In this document: piece by piece, positions 1-11,145 of the stretch
How the letters are laid out: each line of letters opens with the position of its first letter
Numbering within the stretch: position 1 is the stretch's first letter
Translations under genes and position numbers: made by a program
The notes under the pieces: generated by a model
Databases searched by the model: none
Told to the model about the DNA's origin: nothing
The model's input: only the letters and a program-made list of their open reading frames with translations
Source of the DNA: Lysobacter sp. GX 14042
GTDB lineage: Bacteria > Pseudomonadota > Gammaproteobacteria > Xanthomonadales > Xanthomonadaceae
DNA length: 64,000 nt
Reading direction: 5' to 3'
NCBI RefSeq assembly: GCF_021390425.1
Contig: NZ_JAJUWY010000001.1
Coordinates: 124,001 to 188,000, forward strand

Positions 1-1081
1 TCGACCAGTTGACCGCGGGGATGTAGATCTGCCCGATGGTGTCGCGGGAGGTGTGGCGGGTGTTCATGCGCGGGATATAGCCCAGCTGCATCGCCTGCCG
101 GGTGACCGAGAAGGCGCCGGTGATCACCGCCTGGGAGGCGATCACGGTGGCCGCGGTGGCCAGGATGACCATCGGGATCCGGCCCCATTCGGGAACCCCG
201 ACGTAGAACGGGTTGCGGATCGCGTCCGGGTCCTCGAGCACCAGTGCACCCTGGCCCAGATAGTTGAGCATCAGCGCCGGCAGCACGAAGCAGTACCAGG
301 CGATGCGCACCGGCCGGGCGCCGAAATGACCCATGTCGGTGTAGATCGCCTCGCCGCCGGTGACCGCCAGCACCACTGCGCCCAGGATGAAGATCCCGCC
401 GACGCTGTGGTCGACGAAGAAGCGCATCGCCCAGACCGGGTTGATCGCCTGCAGCACCTCCGGCTCATGGAAGATGTTGGCCACACCCAACACCGCCAGC
501 ACCAGGAACCACAGGCCGGTGACCGGTCCGAACACCTTGCCGACCTTTTCGGTGCCGAAGCGCTGGACGGAAAACAGCGCGACCAGCACCAGCACCGTGA
601 TCGGCACCACCCAGCGGCCGAACTCCGGCGCGACCACCTCCAGGCCCTCCAGCGCCGACAGCACCGAGATCGCCGGGGTGATCACCCCGTCGCCGAAGAA
701 CAGCGCCGCGCCGAACACGCCGAGGAGGCCGACCAGGTAGCTCGAGCGCGCGTGCCCGGCCAGGGTGCGCTGGGCCAGCGCCATCAGCGCCATGATCCCG
801 CCCTCGCCGGCGTTGTCGGCGCGGGTGATGATGGTGACGTACTTGACCGTCACCACCAGGTTCAGCGCCCAGAACACCAGCGAAAGGATGCCCAGCACGG
901 TGTCGTGGTCGGCCACCAGGCCGTAGTGCGGACTGAAGGCTTCCTTGAGTGTGTACAGCGGGCTGGTGCCGATGTCGCCGAAGACGACGCCGACCGCGGC
1001 CAGCACCAGTCCGGCCAGCCCGGTCCTGGCCGGGGAAGGCGCTGCAGCCCCGCGGGCGCGGGCGAAACGGGGTAAGGGCAT
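1..1081 (-). CDS. kup: Potassium uptake transporter Kup (3' end beyond the window)
   Basis: Low-affinity K+/H+ symporter of the inner membrane (KUP/HAK family). About 360 N-terminal residues are visible and the frame is still open at base 1, so the C-terminal part lies outside. Direct evidence: a short basic leader, then the family signature [13 protein letters not shown] near residue 36, repeated hydrophobic segments, and the motif [14 protein letters not shown] typical of Kup. The start is the ATG at 1081, preceded by AGGAAA. It lies 34 bp after ruvA in the same direction. In related bacteria kup is found between ruvA and ruvB, so ruvB would be expected to the left (inference). Confidence 0.93.
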   Translation of the reverse strand, partial: MPLPRFARARGAAAPSPARTGLAGLVLAAVGVVFGDIGTSPLYTLKEAFSPHYGLVADHDTVLGILSLVFWALNLVVTVKYVTIITRADNAGEGGIMALMALAQRTLAGHARSSYLVGLLGVFGAALFFGDGVITPAISVLSALEGLEVVAPEFGRWVVPITVLVLVALFSVQRFGTEKVGKVFGPVTGLWFLVLAVLGVANIFHEPEVLQAINPVWAMRFFVDHSVGGIFILGAVVLAVTGGEAIYTDMGHFGARPVRIAWYCFVLPALMLNYLGQGALVLEDPDAIRNPFYVGVPEWGRIPMVILATAATVIASQAVITGAFSVTRQAMQLGYIPRMNTRHTSRDTIGQIYIPAVNWS

Positions 1082-1115
1082 GGTTTCCTGCACGGCCGCC
1101 AGGGCCGCGGCCGGG

Positions 1116-1706
1116 TCAACGAAGCGCGGACTGTAGCGCCTTGCGGATGATGACGGCAGCCTCGTCGCCGGGGGCGGTGGCGGCGCGCGCCATCTTCACC
1201 GCCTCGGCGGGCTTGTAGCCCAGTTGCTGCAGGGCGATCACCGCCTCGGACTGCGGGTCGGCCGGCGCTCCGGACGGGCCGGCGGCGGCACCGGCGCCCA
1301 GCAGGTCGGCAGCCCGGTCGCGCAGCTCGACCACGATGCGCTCGGCGGTCTTCTTGCCGATGCCCGGGATCCGGGTCAGCGCCGCGGTGTCGCCGGCCTG
1401 CACCAGCCGGGCGAACTCGTCCACGCTGGCCCCGGACAGGATCGCCAGGGCGATCTTCGCCCCGATGCCGGATACCCGCTGCACATCACGGAACATCCGC
1501 CGCTCGGACTCGGTAAGGAAGCCGTACAGCGAAACGCTGTCTTCCTTCTGCGCATAGTGGGTCGACAGCACCACCTCGCGGCCGACCTCGGGCAGGTCGT
1601 AGAAGGTGCTCATCGGCGCCTCCAGCTCGTAGCCCACTCCGGCGACATCGACCAGCAGCCAGGGCGGCTGCTTGTGTACCAGGATGCCTTTCAGGCGACC
1701 GATCAT
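1116..1706 (-). CDS. ruvA: Holliday junction branch migration subunit RuvA
   Basis: Tetrameric protein that binds four-way DNA junctions and recruits the RuvB motor. It is 196 residues long, the normal size. It starts [15 protein letters not shown] (OB-fold domain), continues with the helix-hairpin-helix region [15 protein letters not shown] and [18 protein letters not shown], and ends in a three-helix RuvB-binding domain ([16 protein letters not shown]). ATG codons occur in tandem at 1709 and 1706. I chose 1706 because it gives the canonical MIGRL start and better spacing from the GGGAG ribosome site. ruvC ends 25 bp upstream. Confidence 0.97.
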   Translation of the reverse strand: MIGRLKGILVHKQPPWLLVDVAGVGYELEAPMSTFYDLPEVGREVVLSTHYAQKEDSVSLYGFLTESERRMFRDVQRVSGIGAKIALAILSGASVDEFARLVQAGDTAALTRIPGIGKKTAERIVVELRDRAADLLGAGAAAGPSGAPADPQSEAVIALQQLGYKPAEAVKMARAATAPGDEAAVIIRKALQSALR

Positions 1707-1731
1707 CATGCAACTCCCTTCTTCTTTCCCG

Positions 1732-2253
1732 TCATCGCCGGCGCAGCAGCGCCACGCCGACACCGGTGCGCTGGGCGGTGGCGCTCATGTGCGCGTGGGT
1801 CAGCGCCACCGCCAGGGCGTCGGCGGCGTCGGCCTGCAGGCGGGTGCCGTCGGCCAGGTTGAGCAGCAGCCGGACCATGTGCTGGACCTGCGACTTGTCG
1901 GCCGCGCCGCGCCCGACCAGCGACTGCTTGATCACCCGCGGGGCGTATTCGCTGACCTTGAGCCGGCGCCGCACCACGGTCGCCAGCGCGGCGCCGCGGG
2001 CGTGGCCGAGCTTGAGCGCGGAGGTCGCGGACTTGTCCATGAACACCGTCTCGATCGCCACGTGTTGCGGCTGCCACTCGTCCATCACCCGCTCCAGCCC
2101 TTCGCACAGCAGGCCCAGCCGGGACGGAAAGTCCTCGGCGCCGAGCAGCTTCAGTCCCTCGCAATGCACGTAGCGGCAGCGGCCGTCGGCGGCGACGTCG
2201 ATCACCCCGATGCCGGTGCACTGTGAACCGGGGTCGATCCCCAGGATCCTCAA
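1732..2253 (-). CDS. ruvC: Holliday junction resolvase RuvC
   Basis: Dimeric endonuclease that cleaves Holliday junctions in complex with RuvAB. The 173 residues begin [16 protein letters not shown], where Asp7 is the first catalytic acid. The acidic residue in [19 protein letters not shown] and the late pair in [14 protein letters not shown] complete the metal site. Length and motifs are canonical. It is followed 25 bp later by ruvA and preceded by yebC, the conserved yebC-ruvC-ruvA order, which suggests one transcript. Confidence 0.97.
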   Translation of the reverse strand: MRILGIDPGSQCTGIGVIDVAADGRCRYVHCEGLKLLGAEDFPSRLGLLCEGLERVMDEWQPQHVAIETVFMDKSATSALKLGHARGAALATVVRRRLKVSEYAPRVIKQSLVGRGAADKSQVQHMVRLLLNLADGTRLQADAADALAVALTHAHMSATAQRTGVGVALLRRR

Positions 2254-2280
2254 GAGCGCTTCCCCTGCCCCGCCTGCCGA

Positions 2281-2300
2281 GCGCCCCGCGAGTGGGGCGC
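2281..2300. other. GC-rich hairpin between yebC and ruvC
   Basis: A perfect 7-bp stem GCGCCCC/GGGGCGC with a 6-base loop lies in the 53-bp gap between the yebC stop and the ruvC start. There is no T-run on either side, so it is not a convincing intrinsic terminator. It could stabilise mRNA ends or reduce read-through. Confidence 0.4.
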
Positions 2301-2306
2301 AGCGAC

Positions 2307-3047
2307 TCAGGCGTAGGCGTCCTCGCCCAGCTGGGCGTTCGAATACACGTTCTGGACGTCGTCCAGGTCCTCGAGCCAGTCCAGCAGCTTCGCCACCTGC
2401 TGCGCGGTCTCGCCTTCCACCGCCACGTCGTTGTCGGCGCGCCAGGTGATCCCGGCCTCGGCCGGCTGCTGGCCGGCGGCGGCCATCGCGTCGCGCACCG
2501 CCTCGAAGCCCTCCGGCGAGGTCAGCACGTCGATCGAACCATCCTCGGGGTAGCCCACCACGTCGTCGGCGCCGGCTTCGATCGCCGCCTCGGTGACCGC
2601 GTCCTCGTCCGCGCCGGGGGCGAAGCTGAGCACGCCCAGCTTGTTGAACATGAAGGCGACCGAGCCGTCGGTGCCCAGGTTGCCGCCGAACTTGCCGAAG
2701 GCGTGGCGCACGTCGGCCACGGTGCGGACCTTGTTGTCGGTCAGGCAGTCGACGATCACCGCGACCCCGCCGGGGGCGTAGCCCTCGTAGCGGATCTCCT
2801 CGTAGCTCACGCCCTCCAGCTCGCCGGTGGCCTTCTTGACCGCGCGCTCGATGACGTCCTTGGTCATGTTGGCGGCCAGCGCCTTGTCCATCGCGGTGCG
2901 CAGGCGCGGGTTGTTGCCCGGGTCGCCGCCGCCGGCGCGCGCGGCGACCGAGATCTCACGGATGAGCTTGGTGAAGACCTTGCCCCGCTTGGCGTCCTGC
3001 GCGCCCTTGCGGTGCTGGATGTTGGCCCACTTGGAATGGCCTGCCAT
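2307..3047 (-). CDS. yebC: YebC/PmpR family regulator
   Basis: A 246-residue YebC/TACO1-family protein starting [20 protein letters not shown], the diagnostic N terminus. The family forms three-domain cleft proteins linked to transcription regulation and, in more recent work, to translation of difficult stretches such as polyproline. The C-terminal region carries [10 protein letters not shown]. Full length with no odd features. It precedes ruvC, as in many proteobacteria. Confidence 0.95.
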   Translation of the reverse strand: MAGHSKWANIQHRKGAQDAKRGKVFTKLIREISVAARAGGGDPGNNPRLRTAMDKALAANMTKDVIERAVKKATGELEGVSYEEIRYEGYAPGGVAVIVDCLTDNKVRTVADVRHAFGKFGGNLGTDGSVAFMFNKLGVLSFAPGADEDAVTEAAIEAGADDVVGYPEDGSIDVLTSPEGFEAVRDAMAAAGQQPAEAGITWRADNDVAVEGETAQQVAKLLDWLEDLDDVQNVYSNAQLGEDAYA

Positions 3048-3089
3048 TGCTGCTCGTGTTGCAAAGTCGCCCTGCGACGGGACCGCCGA

Positions 3090-3737
3090 TTATAGGCCGC
3101 CGCCCGCTGCGTCGTGGCGGAAGCGGCCGTGGCGCAGGAACTCGACGGCCTGCCCGGCCGCCCGGCGCGAGAACAGCATTCCACTGTGGCTGAGCGGCAG
3201 CACGAGGTGGTCGGCCAGCCCGTCCAGGCGGGTCTCGGCCACCGCCACGGTGCCGTCGCTGGGACCGTTGAAGCGTCCGAGCGCCTGGCCGAACCCCAGC
3301 GGGCTGTCACCAGCAAGCACGCCCATTTCCGCCGCGCCGGTCCAGGGCTGGCAACCGCGGTGCAGCAGGCGCGCACTGCGGCCGAGCAGCCGGCGCCCCA
3401 GCGGACGCGCCGACAACCCCTCGGCCGCGGCACTGCCGCACAGTGGCGAGCCCAGGCAGACCACGCGCCGGACCGGCAGGCCGGGGTAACGCTGCAGGGC
3501 CCGGACCGCCATCACCCCGCCCAGGCTGTGGGCGAGGACATGGCAGGGTTCTGCCAGGCGCCCGCGCAGCGCCGGCAGGGCGCCACGCAGGCCTTCGGTG
3601 ACCGCGCCATAGCCGAACAGCTGCGGCTGGAAACCCGCGCGCCGCAGCTGCCCGGCCATCCAGCGCATCGAGGCGCGCGGCATCCACAGGCCATGGATCA
3701 ACACGACCCGGCGCACCCCGCCGCCTGCCCCGGTCAC
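3090..3737 (-). CDS. Alpha/beta-hydrolase (esterase/lipase-like)
   Basis: A 215-residue protein with a compact alpha/beta-hydrolase fold. The oxyanion segment is VVLIHGLWMP near residue 12, the nucleophile elbow is AHSLGGVMA near residue 68, and a late histidine occurs in LPLSHSGMLFS near residue 182. A plausible acid is in FNGPSDGTVAV. This pattern matches PGAP1-like/DUF676 acyl hydrolases. No signal peptide is apparent, so it is probably cytoplasmic. It starts 3 bp after the stop of the DUF3016 gene, suggesting co-translation. Substrate unknown. Confidence 0.8.
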   Translation of the reverse strand: MTGAGGGVRRVVLIHGLWMPRASMRWMAGQLRRAGFQPQLFGYGAVTEGLRGALPALRGRLAEPCHVLAHSLGGVMAVRALQRYPGLPVRRVVCLGSPLCGSAAAEGLSARPLGRRLLGRSARLLHRGCQPWTGAAEMGVLAGDSPLGFGQALGRFNGPSDGTVAVAETRLDGLADHLVLPLSHSGMLFSRRAAGQAVEFLRHGRFRHDAAGGGL

Positions 3738-3740
3738 TGC

Positions 3741-4274
3741 TTAGCGCCGACCCAGTTCACGCCCCAGCCAGTCGTCCAGCAGTTGCTTCTCGTAACGCAG
3801 CGGATCGTTGTTGCGGAATGCCGGCGTGCGTGACATGAAACCGCTGTCCGACAACCGCCGCTCGCCCTCCGCCAACACCTGGCCCTGCGCACCCAGGTGC
3901 CGGAAACGCAGCGTGATCCGGGGCGGGTAGATGTCGCGCAGGATGCGGATGTCATCGGCATTCGGCCCCCTCCATGGCTCGTAGTCACCGGCCCGGTCCA
4001 CGTCCAGCAGTTCGACCTCCAGCTGCTCGCCCGGCCCGAGCCGCCCGGCGGCGCTGTCGCGCAGGTGCGCGGCCAGGTCCCTGACCCAGGTACCACGCAG
4101 CGTGTCGATGCGGTCCCGGCCGCGGGTGATCTCACTGAACCCGGCCGGATCGCTCCAGGACACCGAAACCGGGCCCCCGGCCTGCAGCTGGCCAGGCCCG
4201 CTGGAAGCCACCGGCGTGGTCGCGCACGCCGCGAGCGCGACAGCCGCGGCGGCGGCAAGCAGGTGCAGTCTCAT
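3741..4274 (-). CDS. DUF3016 family lipoprotein
   Basis: A 177-residue exported protein. The N terminus is a lipoprotein signal: MRLHLLAAAAAVALAACAT with lipobox LAAC. The mature part (VSVSWSDPAGFSEI, then WVRDLAAHL and a C-terminal LLDDWLGRELG) matches DUF3016, a family of unknown function common in Xanthomonadaceae. It sits between a GNAT gene (45 bp upstream) and an esterase (3 bp downstream) in the same direction. Confidence 0.82.
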   Translation of the reverse strand: MRLHLLAAAAAVALAACATTPVASSGPGQLQAGGPVSVSWSDPAGFSEITRGRDRIDTLRGTWVRDLAAHLRDSAAGRLGPGEQLEVELLDVDRAGDYEPWRGPNADDIRILRDIYPPRITLRFRHLGAQGQVLAEGERRLSDSGFMSRTPAFRNNDPLRYEKQLLDDWLGRELGRR

Positions 4275-4319
4275 GGCATCACCCCTTCGGATTGAACGTG
4301 GCCATTGTGCGCCAGACTG

Positions 4320-4862
4320 CTACGCAGGCGTGGTGAAGCCCGGTCGCAGCGGCGACGGGCCGCGCCGCAGGATGAACTCGTGGTCGCGCACCCGCCCCAC
4401 CGGGAACGCGTAGTCGCCGACATGGACGAAGCCGTGGCGGGCATAGAACCGCTGCGCCGCCAGGTTCTGCGACCACACCCCGATCCACAGCGTGCGCGGG
4501 CCGTCGCGCTCCAGCCAGTCCAGCGCCTGCCGGAACAGGCGCCCGCCCCAGCCGCCGTTCTGGTGGGCGGCGAGCAGGTACAGGCGCTTGAGCTCGCCGT
4601 CATCGGGCCGCGCGTCCGGATGCGGCAGCCCGCACGGGCCGGCGGCGGCATGCCCGACCGCCTCGCCCCCGTGCTCCAGCAGCCAGACGGCGTAGTCCGG
4701 ATGCGCAAGGATCGTGCGCTGGCGCCCGACCGCGTAGCTGGTCGACACGAAGGCCTGCAGGTCGTCGCGCGGATACAGGTGGCCGAAGGTCTCGGTGAAG
4801 GTCCGTGCGGCCAGCACCGCCAGCGTTTGCGCATCGGCGACGGTGGCGCGGCGGATCTCCAT
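4320..4862 (-). CDS. GNAT family N-acetyltransferase
   Basis: A 180-residue acetyltransferase. It has the typical N-terminal strand (MEIRRATVADAQTLAVLA), the TFTETFGHLYP segment common in small GNATs, and an acetyl-CoA loop QNGGWGGRLFRQALD around residue 105. FYARHGFVHVGDY is the usual late motif. It follows aspS with a 6-bp gap, so it is probably co-transcribed. The acceptor substrate cannot be deduced. Confidence 0.88.
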   Translation of the reverse strand: MEIRRATVADAQTLAVLAARTFTETFGHLYPRDDLQAFVSTSYAVGRQRTILAHPDYAVWLLEHGGEAVGHAAAGPCGLPHPDARPDDGELKRLYLLAAHQNGGWGGRLFRQALDWLERDGPRTLWIGVWSQNLAAQRFYARHGFVHVGDYAFPVGRVRDHEFILRRGPSPLRPGFTTPA

Positions 4863-4868
4863 CCGGCC

Positions 4869-6644
4869 TCAGCCGCCCTGGCCTTCCTTCGCCGGCGTGC
4901 GCACCGCGATGTGCACCTCGGCCAGCTGCGCGTCGTCCAGCGGCGAGGGCGCATCGGTCATCAGGCACTGCGCGCCGGTGGTCTTGGGGAAGGCGATGAC
5001 GTCGCGGATCGACTCGGTACCGGCCATCAGCGCGGCGATGCGGTCGATGCCGAAGGCGATGCCGCCGTGCGGCGGGGCGCCGTACTTCAGCGCATCGAGC
5101 AGGAATCCGAACTTGGCCTGCTGCTCGCCGGCGCCGATGCCCAGCAGCTCGAACACCGCCGCCTGCATCTGCGGGCGGTGGATGCGGATGGAGCCGCCGC
5201 CGATCTCGTTGCCGTTGAGCACCATGTCGTAGCCGCGGCTGACCGCGGTGGCGGCGTTGGCGCGCAGGTCTTCGATGCTGTCGACCGCCGGCGCGGTGAA
5301 GGGGTGATGCAGCGCGACGTAGCGGCCGGCCTCCTCGTCGTACTCGAACATCGGGAAATCGGTGACCCACAGCGGCTTCCAGCCGTCGGCGACCAGGCCG
5401 AAGTCCTTGCCGGCCTTGAGCCGCACCGCGCCCATGAAGTCCGACACGGTGCCGTACGCGCCGGCGCCGAAGAACACCAGGTCACCGTTGCCGGCCCCGG
5501 TCGTCTCCAGCAGCGCCTGGAAGGCGGCCTCGTCGAAGAACTTGGCCACCGGCGAGTTCACCGCGCCGTCCTCGCCGATCTTCGCGTAGGCCAGGCCCTT
5601 GGCGCCGTACTTGCCGGCGTGGGCGGCGTACTCGTCGATCTGCTTGCGCGACAGCTTCGCCCCGCCGGGGATGCGCAGCGCGCACACGCGCCCCGCCGGG
5701 TCGGCGGCCGGCCCGGAAAAGACCTGGAAACCGCAATCGCGGACCCGGTCGGCGACATCGACCAGCTCCAGCGGGTTGCGCAGGTCCGGCTTGTCGGAGC
5801 CGAAGCGGCGCATCGCCTCGGCCCAGCTCATGCGCGGGAACCCGCCCAGCTCGACGCCGATCACCTCGTTGAACACCTCGCGCATCATCTGCTCGACGGT
5901 GTCCTGCACGTCGCGCTCCTCGACCCAGGCGAACTCGATGTCGAGTTGGGTGAACTCCAACTGGCGGTCGGCGCGCAGGGCCTCGTCGCGGAAGCAGCGG
6001 GCGATCTGGTAGTACCGGTCGAAGCCGGACATCATCAGGATCTGCTTGAACAGCTGCGGGCTTTGCGGCAGGGCGTAGAACTCGCCCGGGTGCATGCGCG
6101 CCGGGACCAGGAAGTCGCGCGCGCCCTCGGGGGTGGCGCGGGTCAGGATCGGGGTCTCGATGTCCTGGAAACCGCGCCCGTCCAGCCAGCGACGCAGCGC
6201 CGACACCAGCTTCGTCCGGGTCCGCATCCGCTGCTGCATCCGCGGGGTGCGCAGGTCCAGGTAGCGGTACTTCAGGCGGATGTCCTCGCCCGGGTTCTCG
6301 TGGGCGTGGAACGGCAGCGGCTCGGCCTTGTTGAGCACCTCGATGGAGGTGGCGACCACCTCGACCTGGCCGGTCGGGATCCTGTTGTTGACCGACTCGC
6401 GGCGGCGCACGGTGCCGGTGACCCGGATGCAGTCCTCGTAGCCCAGCCCGGCGGCGGTGGCGATCACCTGCGCGTTGCCCTGCGCCTGCGACGGCTCGGC
6501 GACCACCTGGACGATGCCCTCGTGGTCGCGCAGGTCGACGAAGCACAGCCCGCCCAGGTCGCGGGCGACGTCGACCCAGCCGCACAGGGTGACGACCTGG
6601 CCGATCAGCGCCTCGTCGACAAGGCCACAGAAATGGGTACGCAT
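4869..6644 (-). CDS. aspS: Aspartyl-tRNA synthetase
   Basis: Class IIb synthetase of 591 residues that charges tRNA(Asp). It begins [16 protein letters not shown] with an OB-fold anticodon-binding domain. Motif 2 is [18 protein letters not shown], followed by the bacterial insertion domain and motif 3 [14 protein letters not shown] near the C terminus. The frame is open further upstream, but the ATG at 6644 gives the canonical start. The order fmdB-aspS-GNAT on one strand suggests an operon. Whether it also charges tRNA(Asn) cannot be judged here. Confidence 0.97.
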   Translation of the reverse strand: MRTHFCGLVDEALIGQVVTLCGWVDVARDLGGLCFVDLRDHEGIVQVVAEPSQAQGNAQVIATAAGLGYEDCIRVTGTVRRRESVNNRIPTGQVEVVATSIEVLNKAEPLPFHAHENPGEDIRLKYRYLDLRTPRMQQRMRTRTKLVSALRRWLDGRGFQDIETPILTRATPEGARDFLVPARMHPGEFYALPQSPQLFKQILMMSGFDRYYQIARCFRDEALRADRQLEFTQLDIEFAWVEERDVQDTVEQMMREVFNEVIGVELGGFPRMSWAEAMRRFGSDKPDLRNPLELVDVADRVRDCGFQVFSGPAADPAGRVCALRIPGGAKLSRKQIDEYAAHAGKYGAKGLAYAKIGEDGAVNSPVAKFFDEAAFQALLETTGAGNGDLVFFGAGAYGTVSDFMGAVRLKAGKDFGLVADGWKPLWVTDFPMFEYDEEAGRYVALHHPFTAPAVDSIEDLRANAATAVSRGYDMVLNGNEIGGGSIRIHRPQMQAAVFELLGIGAGEQQAKFGFLLDALKYGAPPHGGIAFGIDRIAALMAGTESIRDVIAFPKTTGAQCLMTDAPSPLDDAQLAEVHIAVRTPAKEGQGG

Positions 6645-6693
6645 GGGGACACCGGCAAGACGGAAACGGCCGATTTTACCCGTCCCCCGGCGC

Positions 6694-6731
6694 GTAGGGT
6701 GCGATACGGCGTTCCACCCATCGCGCCCTAC
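6694..6731. repeat. REP-like inverted repeat between fmdB and aspS
   Basis: Two 12-base arms, GTAGGGTGCGAT (6694-6705) and ATCGCGCCCTAC (6720-6731), are complementary at 11 of 12 positions and separated by 14 bases. The right arm overlaps the fmdB stop codon. Short repeats of this GTAGGG type are common between genes in xanthomonads (general knowledge). A stem-loop in the fmdB-aspS transcript is possible. Confidence 0.55.
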
Positions 6732-7033
6732 GGGGTGGATGCGGGCGGGGCAGCCGGTTTGGCCTCCGCCTTGGCCTCCGGTTTGGTGTCCGGCTTGGCA
6801 TCGGCCTTGGGCTTGTCGCCCTCGCCGGCCAGGTTGCGCTTCTTCTCGCCGTCCTTCTTGAAATCGGTCTCGTACCAGCCGCCACCGGAGAGCCGGAACT
6901 GCGGGGCGGTCAGCCGGCGGCGGACCCGGTCCTCGCCGCATTCGGGGCATTGCGCCGGATCGGGATCGGACAGCTTCTGCAGGCGGTCGAAGTCATGGCC
7001 GCAGGCGGCGCACTGGAAGGCATAGATGGGCAT
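6728..7033 (-). CDS. FmdB family zinc-ribbon protein
   Basis: A 101-residue protein starting [19 protein letters not shown], with two CxxC pairs (CAAC and CPEC) forming a zinc ribbon typical of FmdB putative regulators. The C-terminal third is a low-complexity Lys/Ala/Pro-rich tail with [16 protein letters not shown]. It directly precedes aspS, a neighbourhood often seen for this family. Molecular role unknown. Confidence 0.9.
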   Translation of the reverse strand: MPIYAFQCAACGHDFDRLQKLSDPDPAQCPECGEDRVRRRLTAPQFRLSGGGWYETDFKKDGEKKRNLAGEGDKPKADAKPDTKPEAKAEAKPAAPPASTP

Positions 7034-7085
7034 GGCAGGCGAATACCGGGAAACTGCCGGCGATGTGGGGGCCGCCCGTTGCATA

Positions 7086-8306
7086 TCAAGTTCGCGGCCC
7101 GGGGGGCTGCGACGGCGTGGCGAGGTGCGTCCCGTTCATCCGGTCTTCCGGGTGGACCCGTCCACCCGCGCCCGCCGCCGGGTCGAGGTCGAACGGCGTG
7201 CGCAGCACCAGGGTCGGCAGCAGCGTGTTGAGCGTGGTGTACAGGATCAGCGCACCGAACAGCGTGCCCGGGATGTGGAAGCGGCTGTAGAGGATGTCGG
7301 CCAGCACCAGGGTGAACACCAGCGTGGGTGCCAGCGCCACCGAGATCTTCAGGCTCGCTCCGCGGCCCTCGCCGAACATCAGCCGGCGCTGCAGCCAGCC
7401 CAGGCCGATGCGCAACGGCAATACCGCGACGGTGATGCCCAACCCCAGCGCCGCCGCCTCCCAGCTCAGCGCATCGCGTGAGATCCCGGTACCGGCGTGG
7501 AAGAAGTAGAACGGCACGAAAAAGCTGGCGAACAGCCGCAGCGCGTGGATATTGGTGTCCGAGGCCAGGCGCGGCATGCGGATGCGCAGCATGCGGGCGA
7601 CGAAGCCGGCGACGAACGCGCCCACCAAGTAGTACACCCCGAGCCGGTAGGTGATGTAGGCCGCCACCAGCCCGACCATCACCAGCAGGGAGAACTCCGA
7701 GCCCGGCGCGTGCGGCACCACCCAGCGGCCCAGGGCAATGAACAGCAGCGGCAGCCCGACCGCCATCCCTGCCATCCACAGCGAGGAGACGCCCAGCTGC
7801 ACCGGGTCGGCCGCCTGCAACACCACGAACATCACCGCCAGCGCCATCAGCTCGCCGACGATCGCGTTGCTGGTGACCCAGAACCGCTCTTCCTCTTCCA
7901 GCCCCAGCCGCTCCAGGGTGTCGAGGATGAAGCCGGTCGACGGCGTCAGCACGGCCAGCGCCAGCAGTGCCGCGGCCTGCCAGCCCAGTTCCAGCCAGCG
8001 CATCGCCAGGCCGCCGACCAGCACCAGGCCGCCCGCGCGTACCGCCAGGTAGCCCAGCAGCTTCCACAACCCGCGCCTGAGCGCGGCGGGATCGACCTCC
8101 AGCCCGGCGAACAGGAACAGCGAGGAGATCCCGATCGTCGACAGCAGCACGACCACCGGATCATGGGCGCGCTCGCCGAACGCGAGCATCGCGCCAAGCC
8201 CCAGCAGCATCGAAGTGATCGGCGCCGGCACGCTGAAGCGCTGCAGCGCACGCGGAATGACCAGCAGCCCGAAGATCAGCAGCAGGTACACCAGGTCCTG
8301 GCTCAT
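7086..8306 (-). CDS. Cation:proton antiporter (CPA2/KefB-type membrane domain)
   Basis: A 406-residue integral membrane protein, almost entirely hydrophobic, with the Na+/H+ exchanger fold. It begins MSQDLVYLLLIFGLLVIPRA and contains LFLFAGLEVDP and the conserved segment ALAVLTPSTGFILDTL. There is no TrkA-N or TrkA-C regulatory domain, unlike the antiporter at 11146. The ATG at 8306 was preferred; a second in-frame ATG at 8336 would add ten residues without a better ribosome site. It is 52 bp upstream of fmdB. Confidence 0.87.
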   Translation of the reverse strand: MSQDLVYLLLIFGLLVIPRALQRFSVPAPITSMLLGLGAMLAFGERAHDPVVVLLSTIGISSLFLFAGLEVDPAALRRGLWKLLGYLAVRAGGLVLVGGLAMRWLELGWQAAALLALAVLTPSTGFILDTLERLGLEEEERFWVTSNAIVGELMALAVMFVVLQAADPVQLGVSSLWMAGMAVGLPLLFIALGRWVVPHAPGSEFSLLVMVGLVAAYITYRLGVYYLVGAFVAGFVARMLRIRMPRLASDTNIHALRLFASFFVPFYFFHAGTGISRDALSWEAAALGLGITVAVLPLRIGLGWLQRRLMFGEGRGASLKISVALAPTLVFTLVLADILYSRFHIPGTLFGALILYTTLNTLLPTLVLRTPFDLDPAAGAGGRVHPEDRMNGTHLATPSQPPGPRT

Positions 8307-8465
8307 GGGCCGGCCCCGTTGCGGGTTCGCCCGCATGGTCACGGCAGCGGCCGCATCTGGCAACCCGGCGCAAGCTGTCTGGCCGGCAACTCCGCGGGGC
8401 GTCCCCGGTGGTGCCGACGACCGGCGGGGCGCTAGGCTGGCCCCGACTTCCCCAAGGAGCCGTCC

Positions 8466-9176
8466 ATGGCCGCACCCAGCCGCACCGCCACCTCCATCAT
8501 CGTCGCCGTGGTCCTCGCCCTGGGTCTCGCCGCTGCCGGCTGGTTCGCCGCCGGCGGCATGGAGCGCCTGCGCGCCGCCGACCGCTACGTGACCGTCAAG
8601 GGCTCGGCCGAGCAGGTCGTGGACGCCGACCGGGTGGTCTGGCCGCTTCCCCACACGGTGGGCGGCAACGACCTGGCGACGGTCCAGCGGGAGCTGGACG
8701 TCAACACCGCGGCGATCCGCCGGTTCTTCCTGGACGCGGGCTTCAGCGAGGACGAGATCGTGGTTTCCCCGCCCCGGCTGGAGGACCGCTGGGCCTGGGC
8801 CTACGGCGACAGCCGGCCACCGGAGCGTTACCGCTACTCCACCACCGTCAGCCTGCGCACCGACGACGTGCCCAGGGCGCTGGAGGCGGTGCGCAACAGC
8901 GGCCAGCTGGTCAGCGGCGGGGTGATGATCGGCGAGGGCAGCGCGCCGGAGTTCGACTACACCCGGCTCAACGACATCAAGCCGGGCCTGATCGCCGAGG
9001 CGACCGCGGCGGCGCGCGACTCGGCCGAGCAGTTCGCCAAGGACTCCGGCTCGCGGCTGGGCGGCATCCGCAGCGCCAACCAGGGCGTGGTGGCGATCAG
9101 CGACCGCGACCAGAGCAGCCCGCACGTGAAGCGGGTGCGGGTGGTCACGACGGTGGAGTATTTCCTGCGCGATTGA
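8466..9176 (+). CDS. SIMPL domain (DUF541) protein
   Basis: A 236-residue envelope protein with one N-terminal transmembrane helix or uncleaved signal (IIVAVVLALGLAAAGWFAAGG). The rest is the SIMPL/DUF541 fold, with VTVKGSAEQVVDADRVVW at its start and VRVVTTVEYFLRD at the end. The family includes periplasmic and outer-membrane proteins linked to stress, without a firm enzymatic role. It is transcribed away from the antiporter and toward the ABC-F gene. Confidence 0.85.
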   Translation: MAAPSRTATSIIVAVVLALGLAAAGWFAAGGMERLRAADRYVTVKGSAEQVVDADRVVWPLPHTVGGNDLATVQRELDVNTAAIRRFFLDAGFSEDEIVVSPPRLEDRWAWAYGDSRPPERYRYSTTVSLRTDDVPRALEAVRNSGQLVSGGVMIGEGSAPEFDYTRLNDIKPGLIAEATAAARDSAEQFAKDSGSRLGGIRSANQGVVAISDRDQSSPHVKRVRVVTTVEYFLRD

Positions 9177-9179
9177 CCC

Positions 9180-11060
<1,881 letters not shown>

Positions 11061-11145
11061 CCGCGCATTGTACGGGGCGGCGGGCCCGCTTCTCCTTGCG
11101 TCGACCGGGCCTGGCGCACATTCTGGACGCCGCCCGGGAGCCCTG

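Noticed and set aside
4305-7025. Very long plus-strand open frame opposite aspS and GNAT
   Set aside because: It is antisense to well-recognised genes, has His/Arg/Gln-rich low-complexity composition and no domain; typical of GC-rich DNA.
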